Assembly (NCBI GenBank): GCA_963169105.1
Contig: OY720637.1
Coordinates: 35,459,925-35,523,924, forward strand
Source: Ceriagrion tenellum
Lineage: Eukaryota; Arthropoda; Insecta; Odonata; Coenagrionidae
Length of the DNA: 64,000 nucleotides
Reading direction: 5' to 3'
Part shown: piece by piece, positions 27,401 through 34,560 of the stretch
How the letters are laid out: every line of letters starts with the position of its first letter
How positions within the stretch are numbered: the stretch's first letter is position 1
Notes under the pieces: generated by a model
What the model was told of the DNA's origin: nothing
Databases searched by the model: none
Seen by the model: only the letters and a program-made list of their open reading frames with translations
Translations under genes and position numbers: made by a program

Positions 27401-30400
27401 AGTACATCGAAAATCGAGACTACCATATTAATTTCTCAACATACCTAATATTTGTTCATGCGGCAGAGCAGTTTTTCCATGGCATTAACCTCTGCATTTA
27501 ATAATTTCCCAGTTTCAGACAATTAGGACTAGAAATGGCATTATTTGTATTTTCAAATCACAAATTAGAATTAATTTAATTTCATACCTTTATGCATAAT
27601 TTGATCATTAATCATACCTACACATCTGAAATCATTCCACAGCACAACTATAACACAATAAAGATGGAACAGACCAGAAAAATAGATAAGGAATATTTAG
27701 GGCCATCTAAAAAAAATACATAGATACCAAGTCTTTTGATACAAACAGCTTTTTTTTTGGTCCCATGAACTTCATAATAACAAAGATATACCGTGTGTAT
27801 TTTCCTCATATAATATTACCTTCAATATTAAGTTAATAATTATGAGCATAGTGAAAATTTTACATTACATTATTTGCAAAAGAAATATTATATACACTTC
27901 ACTTGAGTGCAATAATTTTGATGCATATTTCAAGTGTATTTAATGAGGCAATTGAAATATAAGTAAATGTCCCCATAAATTATTTCATCACACCTGAATT
28001 ACTTTAGGTTGAAAGTTTGTACATCTCATATGATATTTTGGGATATCAGGATATAATAACAACTTGCAAAAATGATAGGAAGTATGTATCTTAAAGATAG
28101 TAGTGGGTAAATTTAGGAAAGTCTGATGTGGAGGGTAAATTTGCGCACACACCACAAGAATCTGCTACCTGAGGATTGGGTTAGATAGGAATCTTATAAG
28201 AATACAAAATTTCATGGTAAGTATGAGGATACTGGAGAAAAAGGAGAAAGGTACCTAATATGTAAGCAAACGGCGACAGGTTGCTCATATGCTGATTGAA
28301 GAAAGAAATTGAGAGGCTATGGAAGTACAAGCTTATGGCTGTAAAACAGCAGGTAGAGGTCATTTCCCTTCCATCAAAATATACCTTGTTTCGAGAAAAA
28401 TCACTTTAAAAATATTTGTTGCTAACACACATGGGACAAGTATTGCTCGCTCTGCAAACCACACATGTATAAAGGCTGTGACAATAACAGTCAGATGTAA
28501 AAACATATTGTGTTCAAGATCTCTCCAATAGTGACTTCATTGGGTGTGTTTTTGAAAACAACTGGTGGATTGCTAACATCACAGCCATGTCTTTGGAACA
28601 GAAGGAAGTATGTGTCACATTTATGCACCCACATGGTCCATCCAATGGTTTCAGGTGGCCTACATTGGAAGACTCATGTGTAGTGCCACTGAAAAATGTT
28701 CTGCGCAAATTACCTCATCCACCATTTCCAGTTAGTAGTAGTGGGCGATTACATACATTTGACACCACTGAACTATGTATGGAATATTGAAATTGCATTC
28801 AGTAATTGGATGTAACCAATGACCCAGGTATGTACTATTTATCCATTATGAATGCTAAGTAGAATTAATCTTCATTTTCCCCCTCATAGTTATGCTATCT
28901 TGGTATATGAAAAGGAGTGCATTAACAGATTGGGTCGAAAACATGCCTAAATTTGACATACCATAAAATAAATAATATGAAAATACTACCTTTTTTCATA
29001 TGATAGCACAACATTCAAACTAGCTACTGAGAAAATTTAAATAAAATAAAAGATAGGGTTTTTTAGTTACTAATTGTTAAACAATTGCTAATTTTTATTG
29101 TTTAAATAAGTCCTATTTATTTTTATTTCAAATTACTTGAAATTGTTGTCAAAATGTGCATAACAGCATTATATTTACAATAAAACAAAAACCACTGCTT
29201 TATGTGCTACAGATCCATAGTAATTAGCATTTATGTGATTTTTCACTTTTTTGCACTGAGGCTTGAGGCAGCAATGTTCAAAGGTTCATAACTTTTAATG
29301 GGTCAGGTCCTAAGCTTAAATAAAGTTATCATTACTCATCACAAGGAGACTGCTTTCACATATGTAACTTTGAGAGAAATCGGTGATGGTCACCTGACAT
29401 GATATTGCACTATCTGCCTGATTTGAGATGAAAAGGCCCCTTTTCAAAAGATGTAGACCTATCATTATTTAAAATTTAATTCAGTTTATGAAATTATTTT
29501 GTTTCATGATCTCCTGTTCTTGCGTCCACAGACATGTAAAAACCAGTGGATGCATCTCCCCATCTCCCAAACATTATCACAAGAATTAGCGGCAGAAGAG
29601 TGTTCCAGCAAGCAACAGTGAGGTAACAAGTAGACATTGTCACCACAGATTATGCATGAACAAGGAATCCTCACAATGGAGAAACAACATTTGAGCAACC
29701 TGCCCAATGCATTCTGCAATTTATAATGCTCAACTATTTGACAGCCAAACATAACATAAGAACCTGAACTCTAAGTTGACACTTTCACAAAAAGGCTACG
29801 TCATCTTGTGGTTATTAATAGCTGGACATTATAAAGCCAGGTTCAAATGTGACCAAGTTACCTGCTGAATGCTAATAGTTGGTTGAAACACTTGCTGTGG
29901 CTGTTGGTATGACACCACAGTTTGTGGGTTCCCAAGGCCAGGTGCCAGTGAATTCTGCCCCATTATTTGTGGAGTGAGCTGGGTTGGTTGGCTCACAGGA
30001 ACCAATGTCTGGGCTGAAAAAAAAACACATGAGGGACCTTAGTATTAATAAAATGAGATTAATCCTTCATATGTTCATTATGGAGGGTATGTAAGAGAAA
30101 AACATCCTTGCATTCTTGCCACTAGGGGAAAAATTAGTCGGAAGGAGAGGAAGACAGTGGAGAGAGGGTTAGATGTGACAGGCTTTTAAGAGTGTGGAAA
30201 TTCCAGGAAAAGGTATTTTTATCCCCTCACATCTTTCCCACCAATCCTGAATCAGGTGAATCAAAAAAGCAAGTTGACATAATATTTCCTGATATCAAGA
30301 AAGAATTTCACAAGATTTCTCACAAAAAACTTACATTGCAATTGCAATCATACGGAGTATAAGAAAAAAATAATGAATTGGACGAGCCAGTTTTGTTAGT

Positions 30401-31812
30401 AGATTGGGGATAGGGGTTGGAAAATGATGGTCAAGAGGGTAGGAGGAGAGAATTGTGAGGTGCAACAGACTGATAATACAGTTAAACCTACCCATAGAAA
30501 ACCCTTTAGGGCTATGGAATTTTCCTTGTAATGGCAGTGTTCCATTTAGCTTAGAGTCTGACATAAATTGGAATTTGAAGTCCACTAACATATAAAATAA
30601 ATCTAAAAGAAGAGAGGCCTACATTGATAGGCTGGGTCCATTTATAGGGGAAATGCTTAAGAAGTAACGCAAGAAAAGTGTCAAATAGAAGAGTTTTAAG
30701 CCCATAATTTCAACAGAAAGATATAATTTATTTACAAACTATGCACATATTCCACATGTCACATGTTTTTCTTTCTTTTTCATACAATGTCAGCTTCAAC
30801 ATAGTAAATAGCCTCATTTAACAAGCATTATAATCAGAATCACCTCACCTCAGACAACAGTTGGTAAAAATTTTTCAAGAGAAACATTTCTCAGTACATT
30901 TTTCAGCTATATATGCCATAAACTTTCTCCACTCATTATTATTTACATGGTAAATGGAATTCCATTCCACCAAGGATCACAAGTCAGGGAACAGATTTTT
31001 CACCTGTTGGAAAGATTTCCTTGAACAATTGGAAAACTACAACCTCATGCTGGGCTCAAAAGTTTTTTTCTGCCTAAGACGACTTCTGTCGAGGTAATGC
31101 TCCACTAAAGATATGTTCGCATCTGTATAGTACAGACGGTGATTTATGGCAGGATTGGCTCAGATTGAACCCACAATTTCAGGAAGGGAGGCTATGAATG
31201 TATTGTCCAAGAAACTGCAGCAATTGGTGATTAAATTTGTGGTTTGATTTCACCATCCTACATAGCACGTGATCCAGCCTTCTTAAAAAAAGATATGAGG
31301 GGGGATGTATAAACACCACCATTAACACCAAGAGGCTGTTTGCATGACCTATAGGCAGAACATGTCAATAAAAGAGGGTAGTCAATTGTTCATAGCATAC
31401 TGACACTGGGAGTCAAAAGGCATTCAGACACTGGGAGTTTCACAAGTCTATTTTTGATAGCATGTAAATGGCTCAATGTATACACTGAAGCCTAACTTTA
31501 AGAGATGAAATTTTATCACCGATGGCCATTCTATGAGAGACCATTATAAAAAATCCAAGTGCTTTTGTCCCTTTAGTTGGTTTAATTTCTCTGGCTTTCC
31601 AGTTGAAAAAAAAAAGAATTTAGGATTTCAAACTTGTACCTCAGAAGTTTCGAGTTACCTATATTGTAATACTTTTAGAGCCAAAAAAACTATGCATAGA
31701 ATATACCTGAATTTCTTTGAGTTAGGTACCTCAGAAATACAGAAACCTGCAAGTAATTACCTGTGTTTCGAACCCATGGTGGGTTCTTGTTGCTGGCTCC
31801 AAACTGAGACAT
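1783..31812 (-). CDS. CCAR1: CCAR1/CARP-1 orthologue, 12 exons visible, 3' end beyond window
   Basis: Cell division cycle and apoptosis regulator 1 is a nuclear co-regulator linked in vertebrates to Mediator, nuclear receptors and splicing. Twelve exons join in frame on the minus strand: 31812-31761, 30013-29862, 26262-26227, 26112-26029, 18650-18226, 13802-13543, 12861-12675, 11151-11011, 10631-10352, 8229-7877, 3762-about 3474 and 1860-1783. Junction phases were checked and agree for exons 1-11. The order matches vertebrate CCAR1: MSQFG...NPPW start, Gln/Pro-rich region, S1-like domain (VFTGAVTKLHDNFGFVDEDVFF), Arg/Ser-rich linker, DBC1/nudix-like region (LELRRRYTNLYIPSDFF), GGPWSPSLDG, and PTHYSELDPKALK just before the SAP domain. 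About 777 residues are visible; human CCAR1 has about 1150. The splice out of exon 11 is unresolved. Family assignment is very secure; exact ends of exons 5 and 11 are less so. Confidence 0.93.
1861..3470. other. CCAR1 intron, no element recognised
   Basis: AT-rich intronic DNA with short CA-rich stretches near 2190-2220 and 2680-2710. I looked for a missing micro-exon that would restore a canonical splice between exons 11 and 12. I found only weak candidates, for example near 2500-2650 on the minus strand. Confidence 0.4.
3474..3762 (-). CDS. CCAR1: CCAR1 exon 11 (Gln-rich), donor unclear
   Basis: The acceptor gcctccag precedes GTACCG. The exon completes the Trp codon of exon 10 and encodes YRFVEIYYRRGETSHKGRPV, then VVIFLPDVWSCVPTHLEWEA, both clear CCAR1 signatures. 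A Gln-rich tail follows and ends KDESCFDEKASTLC at a TAA (3471-3473). Vertebrate CCAR1 continues here into an acidic linker, and exon 12 is phase 0. No GTRAGT-like donor in phase 0 is visible before the stop; CGG|GTCAAA is the best weak candidate. Either the donor is non-canonical, a small exon is missing, or a short isoform ends here. Confidence 0.85.
3763..6109. other. CCAR1 intron, nothing recognised
   Basis: AT-rich intronic sequence. Open frames at 3938-4174 and 5181-5411 show no family resemblance and no splice context. Confidence 0.4.
6110..6530 (-). mobile_element. 5'-truncated LINE, 3' end copy
   Basis: Read on the minus strand with frame breaks this gives AETWTLRKEDVNRLQAFKTW, then EGRMLGKRG, then a tail GAGGAGTTTCTCAGACTTCC and ACAAAACCTACC. 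The same peptide and tail recur at 17780-18130 and in the LINE at 59.3-61.3 kb, so all three belong to one endonuclease/reverse-transcriptase LINE family. Only the last coding part and 3' UTR remain, as expected from 5' truncation during target-primed reverse transcription. Confidence 0.75.
6531..7876. other. CCAR1 intron, nothing recognised
   Basis: AT-rich intronic DNA with no long open frame and no repeat structure that I could see. Confidence 0.4.
7877..8229 (-). CDS. CCAR1: CCAR1 exon 10 (nudix-like region, C-terminal part)
   Basis: The acceptor cttaatag precedes GTG ATG CTC. The exon encodes VMLLSVPPREELFRKTCPLA, a Gly/Ser-rich insert, then YVHPTRLVNFLVGLRGK, MAIGGPWSPSLDGADP and KALTGIDLGHCTQW. 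The donor is CAATG|GTGAGG in phase 2. The Gly/Ser insert of about 25 residues is longer than the corresponding vertebrate acidic loop. The GGxWSPSLDGxDP motif is diagnostic of the CCAR1/CCAR2 family. Confidence 0.93.
8230..10351. other. CCAR1 intron with unassigned low-level open frames
   Basis: Minus-strand open frames at 8723-8950 and 9334-9558 do not match a family I know and lack splice context. The second has a CxxC and a CHAKKC, so a decayed transposon is possible, but I cannot support a call. Confidence 0.35.
10352..10631 (-). CDS. CCAR1: CCAR1 exon 9 (DBC1/nudix-like region)
   Basis: The acceptor is ttttcag and the donor is AAG|GTAATC in phase 0. It encodes ANVLELRRRYTNLYIPSDFF, NFRWVDAFPPHRPFLF, CSFHVMHKEVDELED and LEPPDADYIYSAK. 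These match the vertebrate DBC1 block almost residue for residue, apart from a short insertion after HRPFLF. This region in CCAR1/CCAR2 is a catalytically dead nudix-like fold used for protein contacts. Confidence 0.93.
11011..11151 (-). CDS. CCAR1: CCAR1 exon 8 (Arg/Ser-rich, then PRYVVQ)
   Basis: The acceptor is ccccttcag and the donor is GATTT|GTAAGT in phase 2. It encodes an RS-type stretch (SPSSRKRSRSPRARSRSPP), then RRARIVPRYVVQIPKISLDL, corresponding to vertebrate RRVVPRYTVQFSKFSLD. The basic/RS segment is probably a nuclear-localisation and RNA/splicing-contact region. Confidence 0.92.
12147..12478. mobile_element. MITE-like element with about 34-bp terminal inverted repeats
   Basis: The left end GGTGTTTCACCACTTGTATT is matched in inverse at the right end, which finishes TACAAGTTGTGAAACACC. 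The match extends through the gatccc/gggatc core. Further inverted pairs lie inside: TCCATATTAAA near 12195 against TTTAATATGGA near 12257, and a perfect hairpin at 12342-12405. No transposase is present. It lies in the intron between CCAR1 exons 7 and 8. Confidence 0.65.
12342..12405. repeat. Perfect 22-bp + 7-bp hairpin
   Basis: CCATGAAAAAATCATTTGAC is exactly mirrored by GTCAAATGATTTTTTCATGG. After one C/C mismatch the inner ACCGGGA/TCCCGGT pair also matches, leaving a 4-nt loop. The hairpin sits inside the MITE-like element. Confidence 0.85.
12675..12861 (-). CDS. CCAR1: CCAR1 exon 7 (basic/acidic linker)
   Basis: The acceptor ctgttgaag precedes TGGAGC and joins exon 6 in phase 1. It encodes VEQQTSVPGSGSFIRG, then SREKDRVERDREPERD and RRRDDRTR. 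The donor is CCAG|GTGGGT in phase 2. Low-complexity Arg/Asp/Glu repeats like these are usual in the CCAR1 linker between the S1-like and DBC1 regions. Confidence 0.88.
13543..13802 (-). CDS. CCAR1: CCAR1 exon 6 (S1-like domain, second half)
   Basis: The acceptor is catttcag and the donor is CCAG|GTTAGT in phase 1. It encodes SCVKGAMPKVGDRVLVEASY, then NMPFKWNATRIQVLPNQN and a Pro/Met-rich tail. The match to vertebrate KVGDRVLVEATYNPNMPFKW is direct. Together with exon 5 it completes the S1-like nucleic-acid-binding fold. Confidence 0.93.
14510..17570 (-). mobile_element. CR1/jockey-type LINE, endonuclease region, split by a pogo-like insertion
   Basis: The minus strand reads YDINLVIVNFRSVKNKCAEV (about 17235-17300), then, across the inserted element, IVIGTESWLAEDINDSEVFP, YKIYKRDRPDRTGGGVFIAV and SVWCTIM (about 14935-15125). 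N-x-RS-xx-NK, GTESWL and DR...GGGV are hallmarks of the apurinic-endonuclease domain of CR1/jockey-class LINEs. Frame breaks show it is dead. The outer limits are approximate, because the sequence fades into unrecognisable DNA. Confidence 0.7.
15190..17217. mobile_element. pogo/Tigger-type non-autonomous DNA element
   Basis: The left terminus CAGTAGAACCTCGATCTATC and the right terminus GATAAATCGAGATTCTACTG are inverted copies. Each is flanked by the dinucleotide TA, the expected Tc1/mariner-superfamily target duplication. CAGTAGAACCTCGATT is the classic pogo/Tigger end. Subterminal repeats of GCGGGAAAACGA occur at both ends (15246-15290 and 17070-17185). No transposase frame is evident in the 2.0-kb interior, so it is probably non-autonomous or internally replaced. 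It interrupts the LINE endonuclease. Confidence 0.8.
17780..18130 (+). mobile_element. 5'-truncated LINE 3' end, same family as 6.1 kb and 59-61 kb
   Basis: An open frame at 17787-18038 encodes NQEVLGMVGEERKLLNEIRD, then RQGGWLKDVIKGDG, VIEGRMLGKRGRGRKR and IGFIYRMKKG. This is the C-terminal tail of an endonuclease/reverse-transcriptase LINE protein. The 3' sequence GAGGAGATTCTCTGACATTC and ACAAAACCTACCTT matches the copy at 6110-6530 in the opposite orientation. Confidence 0.75.
18226..18650 (-). CDS. CCAR1: CCAR1 exon 5 (poly-Gln and S1-like domain, first half)
   Basis: It encodes VATLVFPQVATVSYPTPRAL, Gln/Pro/Ala-rich sequence, an uninterrupted run of 30 Gln, then HTPKQRVFTGAVTKLHDNFG and FVDEDVFFQT. 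The donor ACAAG|GTAAGC is in phase 2. Three consecutive CAG triplets at the acceptor make the start ambiguous (18644, 18647 or 18650); all keep the frame, so NAGNAG-type alternative acceptor use is likely. VSYPTPR and KQRVFTGxVTKLHDxFGFVD are near-identical to vertebrate CCAR1. Confidence 0.93.
18318..18407 (-). repeat. CAG/CAA repeat coding 30 glutamines
   Basis: Ninety bases of mixed CAG and CAA codons, with no other codon, inside CCAR1 exon 5. Both codons are interspersed throughout. The vertebrate protein has only short Gln runs at this position. Confidence 0.9.
18832..19332. mobile_element. hAT-type MITE with 8-bp target duplication
   Basis: The element begins CAGAGCTGTTCGAAT and ends, in reverse complement, TAGTGCTGTGCAAAT, a typical hAT terminus. 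It is flanked by an exact 8-bp duplication GTTAACAT at 18824-18831 and 19333-19340. The interior is rich in repeated TTCGAATC/GATTCGAA words in inverted arrangement. There is no coding capacity. It lies in the intron 5' of CCAR1 exon 5. Confidence 0.85.
19341..19749. other. CCAR1 intron, nothing recognised
   Basis: Short unassigned stretch between the hAT-type MITE and the Penelope-like fragment. Confidence 0.4.
19750..20010 (-). mobile_element. Penelope-like element 3' end, inverted copy
   Basis: Reverse-complemented, this block aligns with 23330-23590: shared words include TTTTTGGTGCCAATTTTTTCCC, TGATTGGTC and GTTTTGCC, with scattered differences. It corresponds to the end of the GIY-YIG reading frame, 3' UTR and hammerhead region of a Penelope-like element, lying head-to-head with the GIY-YIG fragment that follows. 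Inverted partial copies at the 5' side are known for Penelope-like elements. Confidence 0.6.
20025..20221 (+). pseudogene. GIY-YIG endonuclease fragment of a Penelope-like retroelement
   Basis: The plus-strand frame from 20025 reads DCCGMAYIGQTGRAARCQL, a stop, EHRQAMRYKQFHLSAVVECI, then HIIKLEEATMIARESRYFP. The Cys-Gly...YIGQTGR and ARESRYFP motifs characterise the GIY-YIG nuclease fused to Penelope-like reverse transcriptases. The reading breaks off at RYFPII, where the inner DDE transposon begins, and its continuation (IIREAIEISKHP-like) resumes at 23273. One internal stop (20082-20084) shows decay. Confidence 0.75.
20222..23272 (+). mobile_element. DDE-type DNA transposon inserted in a Penelope-like element
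   Basis: The ends are inverted copies: CTCGGGGCTAGATAATGGTA followed by AGCCACA at the left (20229-20255) and the exact complement at 23241-23267. A few further imperfect bases lie outside. The flanking Penelope-like reading frame is interrupted exactly here. AT-rich flanks (AATAAT left, AATTATT right) are compatible with a short target duplication. The interior carries one spliced, now broken, transposase-like gene. Coordinates of the outermost bases are uncertain by about 3 bp. Confidence 0.7.
20410..22998 (+). pseudogene. DDE/RNase-H-like transposase pseudogene (insect repeat family)
   Basis: Exons appear at 20410-20600, 20924-21049 and 21226-22998, with GT-AG introns of 323 and 176 bp. 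The protein resembles a large uncharacterised family repeated in insect, cnidarian and other genomes, which I tentatively link to DUF7869. Visible landmarks are: acidic N-terminus; GQEYTTDATKQ; CRRKC; FWDMGNFEAQKNYILSCI; YPKKRKKEQSSRK; CEVCDELI; first catalytic-type Asp in VVISVDLQQALPVPKL; YNVGIHDCGTGIGHMYMW; HRFLISGHTRLPS; IEKYQRRHVSQVF; and C-terminal MDLLPYISAVHHGYY. Defects are in-frame TGA and TAG near 21289 and 21316, a frameshift plus TAA around 22310-22325 (in the SDN..QNKN motif), and a second frameshift near 22440. The gene is not functional. Confidence 0.7.
23273..23600 (+). mobile_element. Penelope-like element, end of GIY-YIG frame plus 3' UTR
   Basis: Continuing the frame interrupted at 20221, the plus strand reads (II)REAIEISKHP, then, after a shift, NFNWEYGYHLHSSWKR and a stop. 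This is the usual C-terminus of Penelope-like GIY-YIG domains. The non-coding tail includes TATAAAG, CATCACTTCAACCTGAAGAC and the hammerhead-like core. Confidence 0.65.
23491..23521 (+). ncRNA. Degenerate hammerhead ribozyme core of a Penelope-like element
   Basis: CTGAAGA (the CUGANGA core) is followed by a potential stem II CACCTGCTGGAATGTTGG and then CAAAAC where GAAAC is expected. Penelope-like elements are known to carry hammerhead motifs in their terminal repeats. The G-to-A change in the GAAA box and weakened stem II suggest this copy does not cleave. Confidence 0.5.
23601..25067. other. CCAR1 intron with a duplicated 28-bp word
   Basis: There is no gene. The block at 23766 (ACCATTAGCTGAATATACTT then GTTTAGAG) recurs at 25389 directly beside a MITE, so both are copies of an older repeat of unknown extent. 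Confidence 0.45.
25068..25388. mobile_element. MITE, 321 bp, TA target duplication
   Basis: The terminal inverted repeats are CCGTATTTACCTGAATATAA at the left and the complement of CCATATTTACCTGAATATAA at the right. Each is followed by a polypurine/polypyrimidine G/C run. The element sits between TA dinucleotides (25066-25067, 25389-25390). Removing the element and one TA restores GTCTACTATTAGCTG, which matches the empty repeat copy near 23762. No coding capacity. Confidence 0.8.
26029..26112 (-). CDS. CCAR1: CCAR1 exon 4
   Basis: Twenty-eight codons, phase 0 at both ends. The acceptor is tttattatag and the donor is CAA|GTAAGT. It encodes PGMALPSSLGSALGNPGVAL then PTSLATTQ, a low-complexity N-terminal segment comparable to the Ala/Thr/Gln-rich vertebrate N-terminus. 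Confidence 0.85.
26227..26262 (-). CDS. CCAR1: CCAR1 exon 3 (12-codon micro-exon)
   Basis: Thirty-six bases, phase 0 at both ends. The acceptor is ctcaatttcag and the donor is CAG|GTAAGC. It encodes NAALQQGAMLSQ. Its length is a multiple of three and both sites are strong, so it could be skipped without breaking the frame. Confidence 0.8.
26263..28487. other. CCAR1 intron, nothing recognised
   Basis: Very AT-rich intronic DNA without long open frames, clear inverted repeats or splice-bounded exons. Confidence 0.4.
28488..28790 (+). pseudogene. Transposon-associated ORF fragment (FMHPHGP domain)
   Basis: A 100-codon open frame ending TGA at 28788-28790 reads QSDVKTYCVQDLSNSDFIGC, VFENNWWIANITAMSLEQKE, VCVTFMHPHGPSNGFRWPTL, EDSCVVPLKNVLRKLPHPPF and GRLHTFDTTELCMEY. 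The pattern (bounded W-W-I, then VxFMHPxGPxxxFxWP..EDxCxVP) recurs in many repeat-derived proteins in insects and cnidarians that I recognise by shape but cannot name. It has no initiating exon and no splice sites linking it to CCAR1, which runs the other way. Probably a transposon remnant. Confidence 0.5.
29862..30013 (-). CDS. CCAR1: CCAR1 exon 2 (Gln/Pro-rich)
   Basis: The acceptor is tttttcag and the donor is CAGCAG|GTAACT. It encodes AQTLVPVSQPTQLTPQIMGQ, then NPQTVVSYQQPQQVFQPTIS and IQQ. It starts in phase 1 (completing the Ala codon) and ends in phase 0. The Gln-rich composition matches the N-terminus of the family. Confidence 0.87.
30290..30365 (+). mobile_element. LINE reverse-transcriptase scrap (motif A)
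   Basis: The plus strand reads DIKKEFHKISHKKLTLQLQS then YGV, resembling the D..KAFD.V.HKxLL.KL..YG motif of CR1/jockey reverse transcriptases. Stops lie close on both sides. A short, weakly supported relic. Confidence 0.35.
31761..31812 (-). CDS. CCAR1: CCAR1 exon 1 coding part (start codon)
   Basis: The ATG at 31812-31810 begins MSQFGASNKNPPWVRNT, equivalent to vertebrate MAQFGGQKNPPW, which fixes the start. The exon continues 5' as 34 bases of UTR to 31846, where cattttttcag-type sequence gives an acceptor. At least one further non-coding exon must therefore lie upstream. The donor is ACAG|GTAATT in phase 1. Confidence 0.9.
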
Positions 31813-31846
31813 GGTTAAGTTTTCCGCAGGTCACAATCCAGCAGGA

Positions 31847-34049
31847 CTGAAAAAATTTAGGTCATAAGTCATAGGAAAATAATGACATTTGGAAAAACAT
31901 TAACTATGCAAGGCAATTAAAATCAAGCAAATATAACTTCACCACTATTTCAAAAAAAATATATGACTCCGCATTGCAAATGGTTAAATCTGAACAATAA
32001 TTCAGTCATGGCAATTTTATAATGATAATAAAAATTAGTTGAAAAAAAACGAAATAATTTCCCAGCTAATCATTTGTGTGTATTCTTCTCAGGAATTCCA
32101 CAGCTATATTCCAAATTTTCAATTTAACATAATAATTTTCAAGAAAAATTTACTAAAATAATTTATTTTGGTCCACAAGATTACATTAACAAGTGATTCA
32201 AGGTAGATCATCAAGAAGCTTTCACAAAATTGTACCAGATATTACATAATAGCTATGGCCATTTGACTTAACGGATCAAAGAAAATGAGAAATTCAAGAT
32301 ATTAGTATGGAGGATAACAGAGAAAGTGTTATATAACAAAGATAAGTCTAACAAAGGACTTAATGTTGTGGGTGAGGAAACTATTGGAAGACTTGAAGCT
32401 GAGCAAGAGTATATGGATGGAGCAGATAGTCATGGGGGAGGGAATGCTGGATACTGTGAACACAGAGATGTCGGGTAGAAGGGAGAGAAGAAAGAAAACA
32501 AGCTTCAAAGATGAAATGAGGTGCATGCTGGGCTAAAGAAAGAAATTGTACGTAGTGGCGGTCGATTGAAGTTGTCAAAGATAAATAATCCTCTCTCCAC
32601 CCAAGCCTACCTTTATCACAAGAATGCGTCTTATAATAAAACTACCATTATTTCCACTTATAGTCAACAAATAACTCACGGGAGATAAGCTTAGAATTGA
32701 ATGACCAACCAATAAATAGAAAAATTAATGATATTAAGACAGAGTAGGCTCACCACGTACGATTAAAGCAACAACTCCACAGAGCTGTGCGGATGACCTG
32801 AACAAAGAATGCTCTCTTACGCTGAATCATGCCCATAAGAAAAAACTCATTCTTATGCCTTTCAAATTTTTAAATGATAGCTAGCTCACAGCACTTCAGA
32901 ACATATTGGTGCACATGTAAGGCAGCCTAAGACCATCATTTATCATACAAAACAAGGCAAAGAGACAAAATGGGAGATAACCACATACAGTCTAAGCCAT
33001 AGCTATGACCTAAATGCACTTGTAAAGGTACATGGATTTTTCATAAAAACCCCAGGTTCATTTTTCAAGGGGAGTGCATTTCTTACACCACAAAAGAGCA
33101 ATGGTTTGCTGAAATAGGTACAGCTATCCACTTTTTTTTGCAAAATATGTAGTTTTGAAGAATACTAGCAAAATGTTTCAAATCAATACCTAATATGAAG
33201 CAATAATGGTTCATAACAAAATTCTGACCAGCCTGAACTCCAAATCAAAGAAGAATGAACTCGATATGTTAGGTGTTTGGATTATTCAATTGTAGAAAAA
33301 TGGACAAAGTTCGTGGAATCAACACACAGTAACACCTTCCCTACATAAGAAATAACTTAAGTAGAACAAAATGGCTTCTTACAGACTTATGTAAATAAAA
33401 TCCTAATAAGAGAGGACAAAATACCATACATGGTTCTGAATTTGGTCTTGTACATCAGCTTTACTAAACATGAATATAAATAGTAAGATCCATTTTTCAT
33501 ACAATTGATAGTCATTTAAACTACGTCCTCCGCCTTTAGCTTGTGACCTGATCAGTTTTCTAACAGGATAACACCTCTACCTTTGCATGGACAAATTACA
33601 TGCTTGGCAAATTTGATTAATACTTCATTATTCAAAACTGAATATGAAGGCACAAGCATCGATGGAACTCAAATTCTCAAGGCATGAAGCAAGTTTACAG
33701 AAAGAATATATTGAAAGAATAATTATATCAATTAGGTAGTCTATACACTTAGAGGGATGATCGCAGAGCAAACCATGATCCAAAAGAGACACTTTAAAAA
33801 AACAGAGTAACTTGTCAGAAACTGTATTGGTATTAAATATCATTTCACAGAAATGTAACATTCATTCACAATATCAGATGTGAAATAAAGGAAGGGAGAA
33901 GAGGAATAAAAGGTGAATTTAAAGCACTAAATTTAAATTTTCTATGAAAAATGTATCTTAGAGATGATACATCAATTATCCTAACAGAATAGACTCTTTG
34001 CCGTGGAAAAACAATTGAATAGCCCCTCGATAATAGACTTCAGAAACAC
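31847..34049. other. CCAR1 5' UTR intron, nothing recognised
   Basis: AT-rich DNA. A block at 32330-32580 has purine-rich, LINE-tail-like composition but no motif I can support. Confidence 0.4.
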
Positions 34050-34560
34050 TATACTTCCTAATCACCTCTCTCAACCACCAAACACTTCTAATCCCTTCCC
34101 CTGTCATTGAATTCTAAACCGCTGTCACAATAGTATTTTCCTTAACCAGAACTTCTCCATTTATCTATCATAATTTCTCCTATATGTCACCCATCTCTTC
34201 CTCCACTTGGCACATTCACCAGGACCACAGCAAGATTAGTTGGATGAGCTGTTACTTCAACTACTAGTATCTTGTCATTCATCTGTTCAATGCTTAATAC
34301 CCACTTCCCTAATTATGCCTTAATACCATAGCCACTCCACAATGACTCTCATCCCTCCCCCCTCAGGACTATAAATTTCTTCAACTCATTCCATCTCACC
34401 TTGCACTGCCAAAAGGCATTTTTTTAGCCTACTCCATTTTCAATTTAACTTTTCTGCTTTCCAGCCCTCATCATTATCCTAATGTCTCCAGCTCCCATTC
34501 TAACAGTTGCTTTCCTTTTCTCGTTATTCACTCTCTCAGTCCTTATCTGATGATGCTTTG
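34050..34560 (-). mobile_element. LINE endonuclease-domain remnant
   Basis: The minus strand, with several stops, reads GAGDIRIMMRAGKQKS (like GTWNVRTMxxAGKL), then WVLSIEQMNDKILVVEVTAH and PTNLAVVLVNVPSGGRD (like WxPISDRIMxVxFxxxPxNISIIQVYAPT). These are the N-terminal and central strands of the apurinic-type endonuclease of a LINE. The copy is heavily decayed. Confidence 0.5.
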
